From Carnegiea gigantea (Eukaryota > Streptophyta > Magnoliopsida > Caryophyllales > Cactaceae): a stretch of DNA of 64,000 bases. Position 1 is the stretch's first letter. Each line of letters opens with the position of its first letter. This document shows, in pieces, positions 33,859 through 48,180 of the stretch. The stretch covers positions 57,501 to 121,500 of the forward strand of contig JAKOGI010000425.1 of assembly GCA_029747015.1 (NCBI GenBank). The letters are read 5' to 3'. The notes beneath the pieces were generated by a model. It saw nothing but the letters and a program-made list of their open reading frames with translations, was not told the DNA's origin and searched no databases. The translations under genes were made by a program, and so were the position numbers.

Positions 33859-35105
33859 TGATAGATGCTTAGAATACACTTCATTTTAAGGTCATTTTGC
33901 TGCATTTTTAGGGAGAGTTACGTACTTTATGTTATAATCTATAATCCTTTTCTCTTTTTATACTTGGGTATGGGTTTTTTTCTGTGTTTTGTAGGTTTTT
34001 GGGCCTTTTTGCCCTTACTTTGATCCCAATTGAGTGTGTTTTGACTCCCCACGGATGCCTCTAAGTTACCATGCCTATGGAGAACAAAGAAGAACCAAAG
34101 AATGCTGAAATAGAGGCAGCCACGGACACTCCATGGTGATGTCCACGGTCCGTTGTAACCTTGAAACTGCTAGCTCTTTATCTTTCTTCGTCTTGTGGCT
34201 GATGATGGCTAAGTTTGTGCATAAATAGGGTTCTTTTCGATTGCAATAGAGAGAACATAGAAAAAAACAAAGCATCCAACTCTCACTTTTATCATTAGTT
34301 TTAGGATTTTTTTTTCTAGCTTTCTTTAGAGTAAGAAGAGGATTTGGAGTGGAAGATTCGCCCTTAAAGGCTTAGAGTTTGGGAAGCCAGTGAAGAGCAC
34401 CATGGTTGCTAAGTTTTTCTTCCTTTTTGTTTTCTTCTTGAACTTTTGTTTAGATGTTGAATATTTCTTTTCTGTGTAAGTAATTTTTCTTAATCTAGGG
34501 ACTTGGTAGCATTGTACTTTATCCAATTGGTTTGATTGAGCTCTATCTTATAGATGAACTGCCGTGAGTAAGTTTTGGCCAGATTTGCTTGCATACACTT
34601 GATCGTTGAGTGAAGTATTGAAAGGAGAAACTTACTATTAGAACAACAAGTTAGAACTTAATTTAACGACTGCTTGAAAGAGAGTTGTTTGTCAAGAGGA
34701 AAATACTAGCAATCAACAATCCAACCAAGGACATTTGAAAGAATGTCAATTGAGTTAGTTTAGGCAATTCAATTTGTTTCAAAAGAAAAGATTGAATTTT
34801 TAGTTTCATTGTACTCCATTGAACCATCCAATTTGGATAGGGTACATAACTATATCCAACGATCCAACTCTTTACTAGGCGAAGCAATTCCCTAGATGCC
34901 TTTAATTCAATTGAACTTTCAATAGTTAAATAGTCGTATTTGGGACATCTAATTGAAAATTGAGTTTCTTAGCCTTTTGTAATAGGTTAAAACTCGATAC
35001 ACTATACTTGGTCTCTGTGGGATCGATATTAAAACTATATTGCAGCAGACGTGCACTTATGGTAGCAATAAGCAGCTTGTAGTCCCTTATGTATAGTTTT
35101 GATCA
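33859..35105 (+). repeat. Athila 3' LTR (about 1.25 kb)
   Basis: It starts TGATAGATGC directly after the polypurine tract. The end at TGATCA (about 35105) is inferred because gypsy integrase sequence of another element begins right after. The start is firm, the end less so. No 5' partner is in the window. Confidence 0.7.
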
Positions 35106-37025
35106 CTTCGACCGTTTGATTGATCAATTAGTTCTACTTTAAAGGTTTCCCTTTCTCACACTTCGTCCCACTAAATAGGAGTCTACAACGTCGACCACAC
35201 AATGCTTTAATGGGAGCCATGCCAATACTTGCACGGCAGCTATTATTGTCCACAAACTCGACTAGGGCCAATTTGTGATCCCAAGTCCTTGTATATTCCG
35301 ACGCACAGGCTCTCAGCATATCATCTAGGGTTTGAATAGTTCTTTCTGATTGCCTATCTAATTAGGGTTGGAAGGCTATGCTTAGGCACAGTTCTGTTCC
35401 CATCAATTTTTAAAATCCATGCCAAAACCTACATATAAACTTAGTATCTCGATTTGACAATATGTTGAGTGGTACTCCATGCAATCTAAGTATTTATTTG
35501 ATATATAAATCCACTAGTTGCTCAGAGGCAAAAGTGATTTTTATGGCTAGAAAGTGTGCGGCCTTGGTTAATCTATCAGCAAACATGCAAATACTGTCAT
35601 GCTGCTTGGTGGTTTTTGGTAATCCAAAGATGAAATCCGTGGTGATGTGCTCCCATTTTCATTCTGGAATAGGTAAGGGTTGAAGCAATCCTCTAGGTTT
35701 TGGGTGCTTAGTTCTTACGCTTTGATAGGTAAGGCAGCGAGGAACAAAGTCTACAATGTATCTTTTCATTCCTACACACTAGAAATAGGTTTTCAAATCA
35801 TTATACATCTTGATGCTTCCCAGATGAGTGATAAGGGATAAATTATGTGCTTCTTTTAATAGTTCCTCCTTAAAGTCTAGTATGTTAGAAATGCACAACC
35901 TATTCCCATACCAAAGCACATCATTTTGGATTAGAAATTCCTCAATTCTTGCTTCTTCTACTCCCTTTTTGATCTTCATAATTTCTAGGTCTTTGTTTTA
36001 ACGCTGCTTGATTTGTTCTATTAATGAAGAAGTAATATGGATTGCCGCTAAGTAGCTTCGATTTCCTAGTAGTGCTACTTCTATTAGGAGTGTGTCGAGT
36101 TCCCTCAAAAGTCTCATTTCTCGTGTAGGTAGACATGCTATAAAACTTGTAGATTTTCTGCTTAACGCATATGCCACTATATTTGCCTCACCAGGATGAT
36201 ACTTGACCTCCATGTCATAATCTTTCAGAAGTTCTAGCCACCTTCTCAGTCTTATGTTTAACTCTTTCTAAGTGAAAACGTATTTCAGGCTCTTACGATC
36301 AGTGTATATCTCACATCTCACACCATAAAGGTAGTGTCTCAATATCCACAACGCAAATATAACTACAACCAACTCTAGATCGTGCGTTGGTTAATTTTCC
36401 TCATATGGTTTCAGTTGGCGAGAGGCATAGGCGATAACTTTGCCTATCTGCATTAGAACACATCCTAATCCTTTCTTGGATGCATCACTATAGACCACAA
36501 ATCCGTCATTGCCCTCAGGTATTGCTAGCACTGGTGCAGACACTAGTCGCTTCTTTAGCTCTTAAAAGCTGTTTTCACATTCTTCTATCCATTCAAACTT
36601 ACTGCTTTTCCAAAGTTACTTGGTGATAGGCATGGCCAGCTTAGAGAATCCTTCTGCGAGTCTTTTGTAATAATCGACCATACCTAGGAAGCTTCATACT
36701 TTTGAGACATTCGTGGGCCTTGGCCAACTCATAATCTTCTTTACTTTTACAGGGTCTACTGAAATGCCTTCTTGAGGCACCACATGACCTAGAAAGTGTA
36801 CCTTCTCAAGCCAAAACTCGCATTTTTCAAGCGTAGCATACAACTTGTGTTCTTCTAGAGTTTTCAACACCATTCGTAAGTGATCTGTATGTTCCTCCTT
36901 GGTTTTAGAATGCACCAAGATGCCATCGATGAACACCATGAATTTATTGAGGAAAGGCTTGAATACGTTTTTCATCAAGTCCATGAAGAAAGGTGGGGCA
37001 TTAATTAGCCCAAATGATAGCACTT
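35106..37025 (-). pseudogene. pol: Ty3/gypsy pol fragment H (RT, RNase H, integrase)
   Basis: On the minus strand, in order: RT palm/thumb (FGLINAPPFFMDLMKNVFKP; FIDGILVHS, where the usual FIDDILV has lost an Asp; HFLGHV-like FLGHVVPQEG); RNase H end (YHPGEANIVAYALSRKS); integrase zinc region (HNLSLITHLGSIKMYNDLK); integrase core (DSICMFADRLTKAAHFLAIK); and integrase C-terminal region (DHKLALVEFVDNNSCRASIG then GRRCR). This resembles Tekay/Del-type chromoviruses. It is broken by many stops. It is cut at the left by the Athila LTR and at the right, inside RT, by a microsatellite and element D. Confidence 0.88.
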
Positions 37026-37166
37026 GGGAAGGTGTGTGTGTCTGTATGCGTGTATGCATGTGTACATATACGGATACGTATATACATACACACACACACA
37101 TATCTATATGTTTTGTGTGTGTGTGTGTGTGCGTGCGTGTGTGTATGTGTATATATATATATATAT
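37026..37166. repeat. Compound TG/CA/TA microsatellite
   Basis: Alternating runs of (GT)n, (AC)n, (GT)n and (AT)n fill the gap between the broken RT of fragment H and the LTR of element D. ORFs in this stretch on both strands are artefacts of the repeat. Confidence 0.9.
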
Positions 37167-40033
37167 TGTAACTCCCCTCCTTCCCCAGGAAGAATATTAT
37201 ATCGCCATGACTTCATTATGAAATCCTGAAAAATAGTACTTTTAGAGTTCACGACATATTAATGGATGGAATTTTTTTTCCTTTAAAGTGAGGAAATACC
37301 TTAGGTGTTGCTTAAAAAGTCACACTAACCAGGGATTAAAACTAAGTTAGCTGGTAACACCCATTACGATAATTATGTCACTTACTCCACAAGCCCCTGC
37401 TAGGAGTATGCTTCATCGCAAAAAATCGACTACTAAATAGTTTGTAGGAAATGAAAAAGTCTTCGCGGATGACACACCCGAATTTCCACTGACTCATGTT
37501 ACACTTAAAGGAATGTTACAACATGTTCGGGGACGGGGTATGCGGTGTTGACCCTATGAAGGCAATGTAGTCAAAATATTAAAGTATTACAACATCACAA
37601 GCCCAAAAGATAAAGCTCCTCATCAACCAAATTATTATTTTTTTTAATCACCAAAGGCAAGATACTTATATTACTGTGAGATTATATTGCAACAAAAGTC
37701 ATCAACAGCCAATTAAACACATCATCTGATAAATCAACAAAATTATAAGAGAAGCATTTGAACAAAATAAGTTAATGCATCAACATCGCCCAACATATCA
37801 TAACAAGTAAACGAATTATTTTTCCATGAATGCAGAACTTGCTCCAAACCTGGGAAAAAGTGGCCATATATTACTTAGCAGCACTTAATTCATATGGTCA
37901 TAATAGTAGTGTAGTATAAGAAATGGCTTTTTGCAACTTTTAACAGAATGAAACTAAAACCTTAGTTCAAGTAGGTGCTGAATGCAAACTTCAGAAAAGT
38001 GGCCACACCATTTAAAATATTTTCACTCACCTATGAGCAAGATACATGCACACAATATGAAAACACATTTTCAATTTCACCTGAATGGAACTAAAATCTC
38101 TTTTTTTTTAAATTTTTAAAAAACAATGTTTAGGGTTAAAATCCTTAGAAATTCCCAACACTTCACTTATTGGATTAAAACGTATTCTTAGGACATTCTT
38201 TAGTTACGCGTCATTAGTTCCATCTCAATATGGGTGAGATGTATACCTGTTAGACACTTATATTTCCGGGGCACACTAATGTCTATAGTGGGCCTAACCT
38301 TTGTTAGGATAATATTAACGTGCAACGCATAGGTTAATGTTTGAAACTCGAAACGCATCGGCAATCCGTTGGCTAGAGCGCATAGGCGGCACAATTCTTT
38401 GGAACCTGACCATAATGCAAGCCCTTTATTTATTCTCAACAGCGAAGTGTTTTCATATAGTCATAACTTTAGTAAGCATAATCTTTTTTTAAAACTTTAA
38501 TGGCTCAACCCCCCATATTTAGAAGACGAAGTAATTTCCAAAACATGGTAAGCATTCCAACAACACTTAATCAATGGCAGCATGAACACCAATAATAAGC
38601 ATCAAACACACATTTTTACATAATTTACTTTGTAAAACAAAATCACACACATTGAGCTTACCACAATCTTGATCAAGCATCAAACCATTTCACAAGTCAT
38701 TGTCAAAATAACAATGCATTACTTGACAAAACATCCTAAATAATGAGGATGCCATAATAATCATAACAATGTTAACAAAGCCAGCAATCAATTAGCATAA
38801 TCAAGAGAACTTCCAAAATTCTTCAAGCGTGATTCACGGTCTGAAATATCACTTTCTTACCTTATTACCATTAACCAAACTAAACTAAAATATCTCTTTT
38901 GTTAAAGGCACTTGACCTAGGACCCATGTGCAAGACTTTCCTATACCTATAATTAACATAATACTTTCAATAACCAACATCGTGCCCCAGCCTTAAAAGC
39001 ATACTTAGTGTACATAAACTCCTCTTTTTACTTACTAATCTTCATCAAATTTGTCCTTTCCTTGTTCCCCTAGTTTTTTTCCCTAAGTTAATCACTTTAC
39101 CTCATTTAATATCACATATGCATTAATCCATAAACAATTGAAATTATGTTCCCAACCCCTCCCCTTTTTTTCCACACAAATCCAACAATTTCCATATAAA
39201 TGTCATGGTTGTTCAAAAAAAAAAAAAAAAGATCTACCTATTTAGTCACAAATTCTCACTTAAACACCAATACATCCAACGATCCTCAAAATTCACCGAA
39301 CTCTAACTATCAACATTATGCTTTCCATTCACTTTAAAATTTCATAAATCAACTGAATGACTTTAAATTCTAGTCGTAATCACTGACCTTCAACATAAAC
39401 CCAAAAATCAATTAATTTAAAATTAATATAATTTAGAGAGAGAGTTACCTACTTGAAAACTTTGATGGAATGGCATAGAAATGCAAGATCAAGGTGTTAA
39501 TTCTTCTCCCCGAGCTTTTCCTCCTTCCTCTTGCCCTTCTTCTTCCTTTCTTCTCCCTCTCTCTTTCCACTGTTTCTTCCTCTCCTCTATCTCTTCCGTG
39601 TGAAGTAAGTGTGTGTGTGTTGAATGTGTTGTGTGTGTGAGTAAACACCCCGCTTGATTCGATACTGCTAAGCGAAGGCTACCCTCCCATTCTTTTTTTT
39701 TTTTCCCTGAAAGCTTCAGAGATATGTGGGTAATCCCCACCCACACAAATTCCCCCCCCCCTTTTTTTCTTTTTCTTCCTAGCCAATAATTGAGTTGGAC
39801 ATAAAAGATAGTTGGGATTTGACCCAATTCAACTAGTATGCTTAGAATTTTACCCATATTAAGAAAATCACAAACTCTAAATTTAAAAAATTAAAACAAG
39901 CAATTAACTCACGAATAATTACGAATGATTATTTTATCCAAAATAGAACATCACAAAATCATGATATTAAAGAATAACCCAACTAAATTAATCTAATCCA
40001 TGTAATAACTAAAATAAAATTTCATGGTCCTCA
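37167..40033 (-). repeat. Element D 3' LTR, Ty3/gypsy (about 2.87 kb)
   Basis: It is bounded by TGTAACTCCC on the left and a polypurine tract on the right; on the minus strand it starts TGAGGACC and ends GAGTTACA. No second copy is in the window, so the ends rest on TG/CA and the polypurine tract. It contains purine/pyrimidine runs (39530-39600) and AT-rich non-coding sequence. ORFs such as 39489-39857 are low in complexity. Confidence 0.65.
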
Positions 40034-40046
40034 TACTCTCCCCCAC
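40034..40046 (-). other. Element D polypurine tract
   Basis: The minus strand reads AAGTGGGGGAGAGT, the common polypurine form of plant chromoviruses, next to the conserved run-up encoding the end of pol. Confidence 0.8.
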
Positions 40047-40356
40047 TTAAAGAAATTTTGTCCTCGAAATTTTGATAAATGCAGTGAAGAGGATGGGACA
40101 CTTTTCCCGCATCTCACGTTCAAGCTCCCAGGTTACTTCAGCCACTTTGTGATGCTTCCCCAAAACCTTGCCATAATGCATAGTTTTGTTTCTAAGCTTG
40201 CATTCTCTCCTTTCTGAGTTGCGCATTGGTTCCTCCACAAAAGTAAGGTTCTCCTTTCCAAGTTGCATATTGTGTACATACTTGGGGAGGTTAGAAACAT
40301 GAAATACCTTATGTATGCCTTGTAGAGAGGGTGGTAAGGACAATCGATAAGCTACT
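40047..40356 (-). pseudogene. pol: Element D integrase C-terminus with chromodomain-like end (partial)
   Basis: Minus-strand translation contains VAYRLSLPPSLQGIHKVFHV followed by SNLPKY, then NKTMHYGKVLGKHHKVAEV and TWELEREMREKCPILF. This is the C-terminal end of Tekay-type integrase with its chromodomain-like module, which in the family guides integration. The 5' part is missing because element C is inserted at 40357. The remaining piece has no internal stop. Confidence 0.85.
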
Positions 40357-43300
40357 TGTAACACCACTATCCCCTAGGATTAGGGACGTTATTGACTTCT
40401 AAAATTAGGACCAAGACGAACAAAGTTCCGGCTAAAAACTGACTATAACTTAGGCTTTAAGTTTTAGATTAGGTCCCTGCAATAATAAAACATAAAAGGC
40501 ATATCCAAACAAGTCCACTACATGCTGGAGACCACAACTTTATAGGCCACGTACCCCAATTACACCAAGTATAAAGTCCAACAAAAAGAAAGACATAGAA
40601 AATACTGGTCGACGGGTCACACATCTACAGTGCTAGGATTTGCATCCCAAAAAAATTAACTCCAACTAACCAAACGGCTGACTTTTCATATGGTTGGCCC
40701 AAACAACCATCCAGAGTGACTATTGTTACATATGCAATACATGAACTATAATAATTAACTTACATATGCTCAAGACTTAAAAATTCATCACTTTACATCA
40801 TTTGACTCATAATCTATGCATATATATATACATGTAACTCCTTTTCTAAAGGAAAAGGAAGGTTTCAACTCTACTTACATGAATCGACTTCTACGTGTCA
40901 CATCAAGAATGCAAAAAAAACGAAAATAGAGAGGGGATGAGCTACTATAAGCTTAGTGAATGATTCTCAACCATAAGAAAACATAGCCATTGCATGCAGT
41001 ACCTTAAGTAGAATTCATTAACAAATTGATATTTAGTGTCACATATTAAACAAAACAATGTCATCCATTTCCAATCATCTCCTAATAACCTCCAAAACTT
41101 AATGGCATCACTTTTCCACCTTAGATCAATGCATAAAAGCTTTACCTGGCCTAGCCTACAACCTCTATGCCTAAGAAATGATAGCCACACCATAGAGTTA
41201 CTTCAAATTTCCTAATGGATCTGCATATCTCAATATGAAGATGACTTATGCTACGACCTAGGCATCAAGGAAAATAGATCGTTCAGTACTCATATAAACA
41301 CAAAGCACCCTAGAGTTTAGCTAGAGTTGCCAGTAAGACTTATTTTGTTAAGAAAATGGAGTTATACGCATTAAAGGACAAGAACCTTCACTTAAATCAA
41401 ATTAGGCACTTATAAAACAGTCGTTATTCATAAGAAAGTCATATGCAATTCACTAACACTATTTTAAAGAGTACATACACTTATCTAATGTTTACACTAG
41501 CATAATCCTTGAATGAAGAGTTTTCAATAATGATTAAGAAATCATTTTTCGGACCTCGAATTCACAAGTTATCTCTCTCTTCAGGTGAGTTTCATAACTC
41601 ATCACTCTTGATATCTCAAAGATCTCTCATAATCAATGAGCATTTATCCTCATCAGCATCTTCCAGGGTTCCCACTTCTGGGTCTAATTCCTAAGAATTA
41701 CGGTTCCCACATACCGGGTCTACTCCCTAAACTTGCGTTCTACCCTTGCCAGGGTCCTCTAGGGTTCGCACTTCTGGGTTTGTTCCCTAGGAAATAGGGT
41801 TCCCGCTTATCGAATCTACTTCCTAAAACTTATGTCTTGCCCTCTTTAGGGTCCTCTAAGGTTCTCACTTCTGGGTCTTCTCCCTAGGAATTTGCTAGCA
41901 CTATCCTGTTAGCCCAAAACGTTTCATATGTATCCCACTTTTAACACGTTTTGCATCGAAATTCTTATTGTATCACAACAATTCCATTTCCATTTTCAAG
42001 AAGGCTAAAGTGCCTTAATAAAATCAAGTCAACTTGTAAAAGACATGTAACCACTCATTTTCGCAAAGTATGCTTGGAAGCGTGTCAACAATCAAGTAAC
42101 CATTCACTTTTAAGAGGAGGGGTTATTAAAACTCGTTTTGGGAGCTACTAATTTGCAACTTACACATGATTAGTTTCACCTAAAGGCACTCAACAATTTT
42201 GATCTGTAAACTATTCATTTATTTCCGTTTTCCAAATTTGTGTTAATTTTGTATGAAATGAAAGGTCTAAAGGAAGTTCATACTTTTAAAGTAGTACCTT
42301 GCCAAGTTCAAGTTTTCTAGTTTAATAGCTCAACTCATTAGATAATTCAACCAAATTGTTCAACTGAATTGTTCGACGGCCTAACCATTGCCCCTAGTAT
42401 AGAAGCTACTACTACTAGAGCACAGAATGCAACCAACAAGCGACGGTGTTCTGCTAGGGTATGTTGAGACAAGTAAATCGCTACATAGTTCACTAATCTA
42501 GTTCAGTTCCAAATCAATTTGTGAGCCATCCAGTAGATTTTTTTGTCGTTTTAGCCACTCTAAACTATAAGGTGCACATACAACGACCCTTAATAGTACT
42601 AATGGATTTAATGGCTAGCAAGCTACTACGTAATCATCTCAGTTCAATAGATTCGTACAGCATCATACATGCGAACACATTTTGCAAGATCGCTAATTCT
42701 TACTCAACTTGAACTCCCTCCTCACGGCACCGTCCACAACAGTCCTTAAAATTAACTCAATTTCATGTCTAAATCATTCCAAACACCCATACAATTTGTT
42801 TATGTCCCCCTTCTGATTCTCGCACAATCAGCTTTATCCCCAAAACTGAACCAACTCACTCAGTGAATCACCACCAAATCAATTTAGTTACCAAACCATA
42901 TTCAACCAACTTAATGAACGAATCATAAATAATTAGTTTAACAATTGAAATTTAAAACCTTGCAGAATTACTAAAAGATTAGGAAATTGAGAACACCCAC
43001 CTCGACTCCAAGGTAAGTGGAGCCACTACAAGGTTTGGTTTTGGGTTGGCTCGGCATGGGTTTGGTCCGTTCATTTGCTCCTGATGTGCTATCCACTATT
43101 TCACTTCCAAACTGGTGCTGCCTAACAATTAGAACAGTTACTAAAATAGTGGGCAAGCCCCATTACTCTACCCTTTTGCGGTTCCTTTCCCAGGCGCTGC
43201 CTTCGCTTGAGCTGGGTACCCTGTAACTGCGGGGTGGCTGCTGTTACACCTCACCCGTTGGTGCCCTCTCTCTCTCTCCCTCTCTCTTTATAGGCTCACC

Positions 43301-43670
43301 GGGGAAGAAGAGGCAAAAGCGAGGTTAGGAGCCCTGCTTGTTATGCCTCATGAAAGGGACGGTCAGGGGCTTTTAGCCCCCGTTTTCCTTTTTTTTGTTA
43401 TTGTTTATTACTAGTTCAACTCCTAGCCCAAAATTAACCTCGTTATTCCTAGTACTCGATGTAACACTCGACAAAGTATTATTTTACGTTCATAAATATA
43501 TCGTAAAATTCCAAAGCTAATAGTAAGAATCTCCTTTTTAATAAAATTACCCAGTTAAATAAGCATGTTTTTATTATTCTATCTTAACTAGAAACACTAT
43601 AGGTTACGGTTTGATAAAATTGTTAGATGAATTAGTTAATTTCAGCGAAAATAAAAACACGAGTTTTACA
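40357..43670 (-). repeat. Element C 3' LTR (left copy, 3314 bp)
   Basis: It starts TGTAACACC and ends GTTTTACA on the plus strand. It aligns along its length with 46942-48180 plus 51919-53706. It contains a TATA box on the minus strand (TATAAA, 43288-43293) followed by a (GA)n run, and a 95-bp minisatellite. There is no gene. Confidence 0.82.
41660..41895 (-). repeat. Minisatellite of about 95 bp in the element C LTR
   Basis: About 2.5 degenerate copies of a unit containing AGGGTCCTCTAGGGTT, CACTTCTGGGT and TCCCTAGGAA. The other LTR has the same array at 52195-52430. Solo LTR E has one related unit near 49400-49460. Confidence 0.75.
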
Positions 43671-46600
43671 TCGTAAAAGAATTTCATTCCCGAAATTTTA
43701 AAGCCCAAAGTTTAGTAATACACAGGATACACATACAAATGGCACAATCTACACGTTTTATAATAAATGCAAAATCTTACTTTACATTTAAGTATATCTT
43801 TTGAATTGGAAAAAGAGGGTTATGGTATCTAGTCTTCCCTCGCCAATCCTCTTCAAGCATCTACTCACTTTATTTTGGCACAGAGGCAAATTGTATAGAA
43901 GAGGGGTAATAGATTGGCATGGACAACCATATCAATTGTTTTAAAGCAAACACAAACCTTTAATCTAATTGTGAGAAACACTAACATCACGACCAATAAC
44001 TCTATAATAGGACTTAGTATCTAAGGTTTTCATGTATAGCAACTCAATTAGAAGAAATTAAGATCATATCAAGGCGATCAACTAAGTTAAATTCATTCGG
44101 AAGCATGAAGTGGTCGATTTATTTCAGAATCAAGTCAATCAATAAGAATTTTCATATCACAATGGGTTGTTAGGACATCACATAACACAACCCTACATAG
44201 CATTGTATCAATAATAACGAACCCCAAATGACATTTCAAGCCATAATAGCATCACATAGGGGCAATAATTCAGTACCTTGAAGGGAAGAATAACAAGTAA
44301 TAAGAACCCATGTAGTAGGTATGTTGCAAGTGACTGATGAGTGGTTAAAAAGTGGAGATATCATTCCACAAGTAAGGGAGTAACTCGGGAAAAATGGTAT
44401 ATTAGAAACGTGTGCCCAAGTGTGGTGAGGGTTTAAAGATTTTCAATACATTTCTGGCCCATTAGTTTACTAAGGGAGATAAAGAATTGTTCCCTTGGTG
44501 AAGATAGATCTAATACCAAGTTCATACATCAAATAATGCAATTGTGGCCTAGCTATCATAATGTTCAGCCTCAAGGTCTCTGTTTAGAATTGATTATTTC
44601 TAAATCATGCAACTATGCAAATATAATGTCATGCTTATAGACTTAAATCTAGCCTAGTTTTTATCCCAGTTAGAGTATCAAAAGTGCATACCCCTCAGCA
44701 CAAGTAGGTCACATTATGTCATGCACTTCAATTAATCACATCGACAATCATATTTCATAGATTAATTATTCATATAGCTTCATTATGATCAGGAGTACAC
44801 CTAGTGCTTTGCATTTGCTCAAAATGCTTGTAAGTGAGCATACAAAAATGTAAATGTTGATCCTTAGTTTGAAGCATAGTAGTGGTAATATGCAAAGTGC
44901 AAGCATGATGACCCAATATAAAGGCGTTGAGAATGGAGGTGGGGCTATGTAAAATAACCACGATATAGTAAAACAGTAATGGCAGGAAGCATAATGACTA
45001 ACGTAGCACAACTCTAGAACTTCCGATGAAAACTACCATGGAGTACATGACCTTATAGTATAAAAACATCATACCAGATAGCTTTCGTTATATCGTGCCA
45101 AGGTATTCAATCGGATCATACTAGAGGTTAATTTACTCACTCATTCATAAGCCTTCAATTCAAGAATTTAACTATAAGGACGGGTACACTAGCATGCCAT
45201 CCAATTAAGCATAGAATACAAAGGTAGGAATATGCAAACGCAACTCCTATAGTCGCCACATCATGCATTGAACATGTATGTATAAAGTTTTTCATGCTAT
45301 AACATGAGATAAAGACTTTATAGAGTGCAAATGACGTCTCAGATATCATATTGAGCAATGAATTACACAAGTTAAATCATTTAGCTAATTCAGCCACATG
45401 CTTAACCAATAGTCAAGACAAGCAAAGTCCAAGAGGTGTATTTACTATACAATCCATTCATTAAACATATAAATGACCATGCATAATGTATCTAAGTAAC
45501 TATACAAGCTTCCATGGCTCTTACAATGTACATAAAGTTATGGTTACGCTTTAAAACACACAGACTCATAGTAGTGTCATAGAGGAAGACATTTAGGGGA
45601 GCATACACGAGTGCAACCCTCATTTACAACCTAAGGCCAAAGGTATGTCGTAAGCTTGTCTAAAATTTTTAGGAGCTCACCAGTAACAAGCTAACAACAT
45701 TTTCGGTGTAAAGACAGTGGGATTAATGGCTTTATGAATATATATCAAGTTTTATGAGTTACATTTGTCTCATAAGGTGATTGTAGGAGTCTTAGAAACT
45801 CATAGTACACAAGGGGAGGTATTACCTTCAATTATGGAGCATTTTGGCTTGTGCACTTGGTGTTAATGCTTAAGAAGGTACTAGAAAGGTATGGCTCATC
45901 GCCAAAGGAGGTGACAAACGTGGTATGACAATTCCAAGGTCTGTTAGGTTCTTCCTTTTACATGCTTTCTATGTGTATTGGGGTTTGACATAACTAGGAC
46001 GCTACCAATCCCACAATAAAAATAACATTCCGCACAATAGTAAGCATATCGCCTCGTTGGCTCATAAGTAATGGTAGTTACATGATGAAAAGCATGTAAT
46101 ACTTTCCCTGTAAACAAGTATAGATCACGACCACATATAATTAATACTGGCAAGTTTGTGGCATGCTCGTAACAACACTTTTGTAATGATCAACAAGACT
46201 CTGTTTATCTTCTAAATTTGTATGCATGCATATAAAAGCCTCATATATTTTCATTAAACAATTGAGAGTTTATATAAAAGAGGTACCATCTAATTTGACT
46301 TTGGGTCATGACAAGCACTTGCTAGTAGATTATCATTAACACATGCTCGTATAACTACGCTCAAGCATTAATGCAGAGCAAATGCAAGTCTTTAGATGCA
46401 CGAGTAGGACCTAACGCAGTAATTAGAAATGACTTTAAGTTTGCAAAGTCTCTAGGTTTTCAAACGAAAATGGGAAATAGTTTAATTGTTTCTAGCTCGC
46501 TTTCTCTACCAAACGTTGGGTACGTCTACTCACTCCATTATAGGGCCCAAGGAGCAAATCGCACCTAAAAGAAAAGAAAGAGCTTGGAGTTAAAGCATTT

Positions 46601-46941
46601 CCTATTTTCTGAGTCCAAAACTAATCATGCTTTAAACATTCAATTAAATTATCAAAGGTGCATGCACAAAGACAACAACAAATTGAGCTAACACGTAGCT
46701 TACTCATAAGAGTGCAAGTGATGTAGCTTATATTCTAACACATAGCTCACTTTTTCACTCCATCAGCTTATTCAAATCACATAACAAATAGTTCTTGCAA
46801 ATCAATTAGCTCATCAGGAACACATTGCACTCAAATGTATGCCGTATAACATATCATTACTCAAGACGTGCCTAGATAACTCTTTGAAATGCAACAATTA
46901 GGTCACGACCTATGTTCACAGGACCTTGCTCTAATAACATC
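43671..46941 (-). other. Element C internal domain, non-coding (3.27 kb)
   Basis: No gag, protease, RT or integrase motif was found in any frame. ORFs are short and unsupported. The polypurine end (43671-43700) is degenerate but keeps the GAAATTTCG-like run-up typical of gypsy elements. The rest is AT-rich sequence with no feature I can name. Confidence 0.7.
46928..46939 (-). other. Element C primer binding site (degenerate tRNA-Met)
   Basis: The minus strand reads TGTTATTAGAGC against TGGTATCAGAGC, two mismatches, 2 bases from the LTR at 46942. Confidence 0.7.

Positions 46942-48180
<1,239 letters not shown>

Larger units (their letters stand above)
7461..35105 (+). mobile_element. Athila-type Ty3/gypsy element, 5'-truncated, with nested insertions
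   Basis: Pieces of one plus-strand element are separated by younger insertions: 7461-8078, 18462-20395, 20782-22049 and 32902-35105. Joining across each insertion is supported by exact target duplications (TGTGT, TAA, ATAGA). The order is gag C-terminus, protease, RNase H tail, long spacer, ATHILA ORF, 3' non-coding region, polypurine tract, 3' LTR. RT and integrase are missing by internal deletion, and the 5' LTR is absent. The order and the ATHILA ORF are diagnostic of the Athila clade. Confidence 0.85.

Noticed and set aside
35106..37025. Fragment H as the missing pol of element D
   Set aside because: D's own integrase end lies at 40047-40356 before its LTR. H lies beyond that LTR, so it belongs to a different, older element.
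37001..37252. Cys/Val- and Thr/His-rich ORFs around 37100
   Set aside because: They are translations of the compound TG/CA/TA microsatellite. Only the RT residues below 37025 are real.
43671..46941. Hidden host gene in the element C interior
   Set aside because: No long frame, splice-consistent exon chain or protein motif was found on either strand, and the position between two LTRs explains the sequence.
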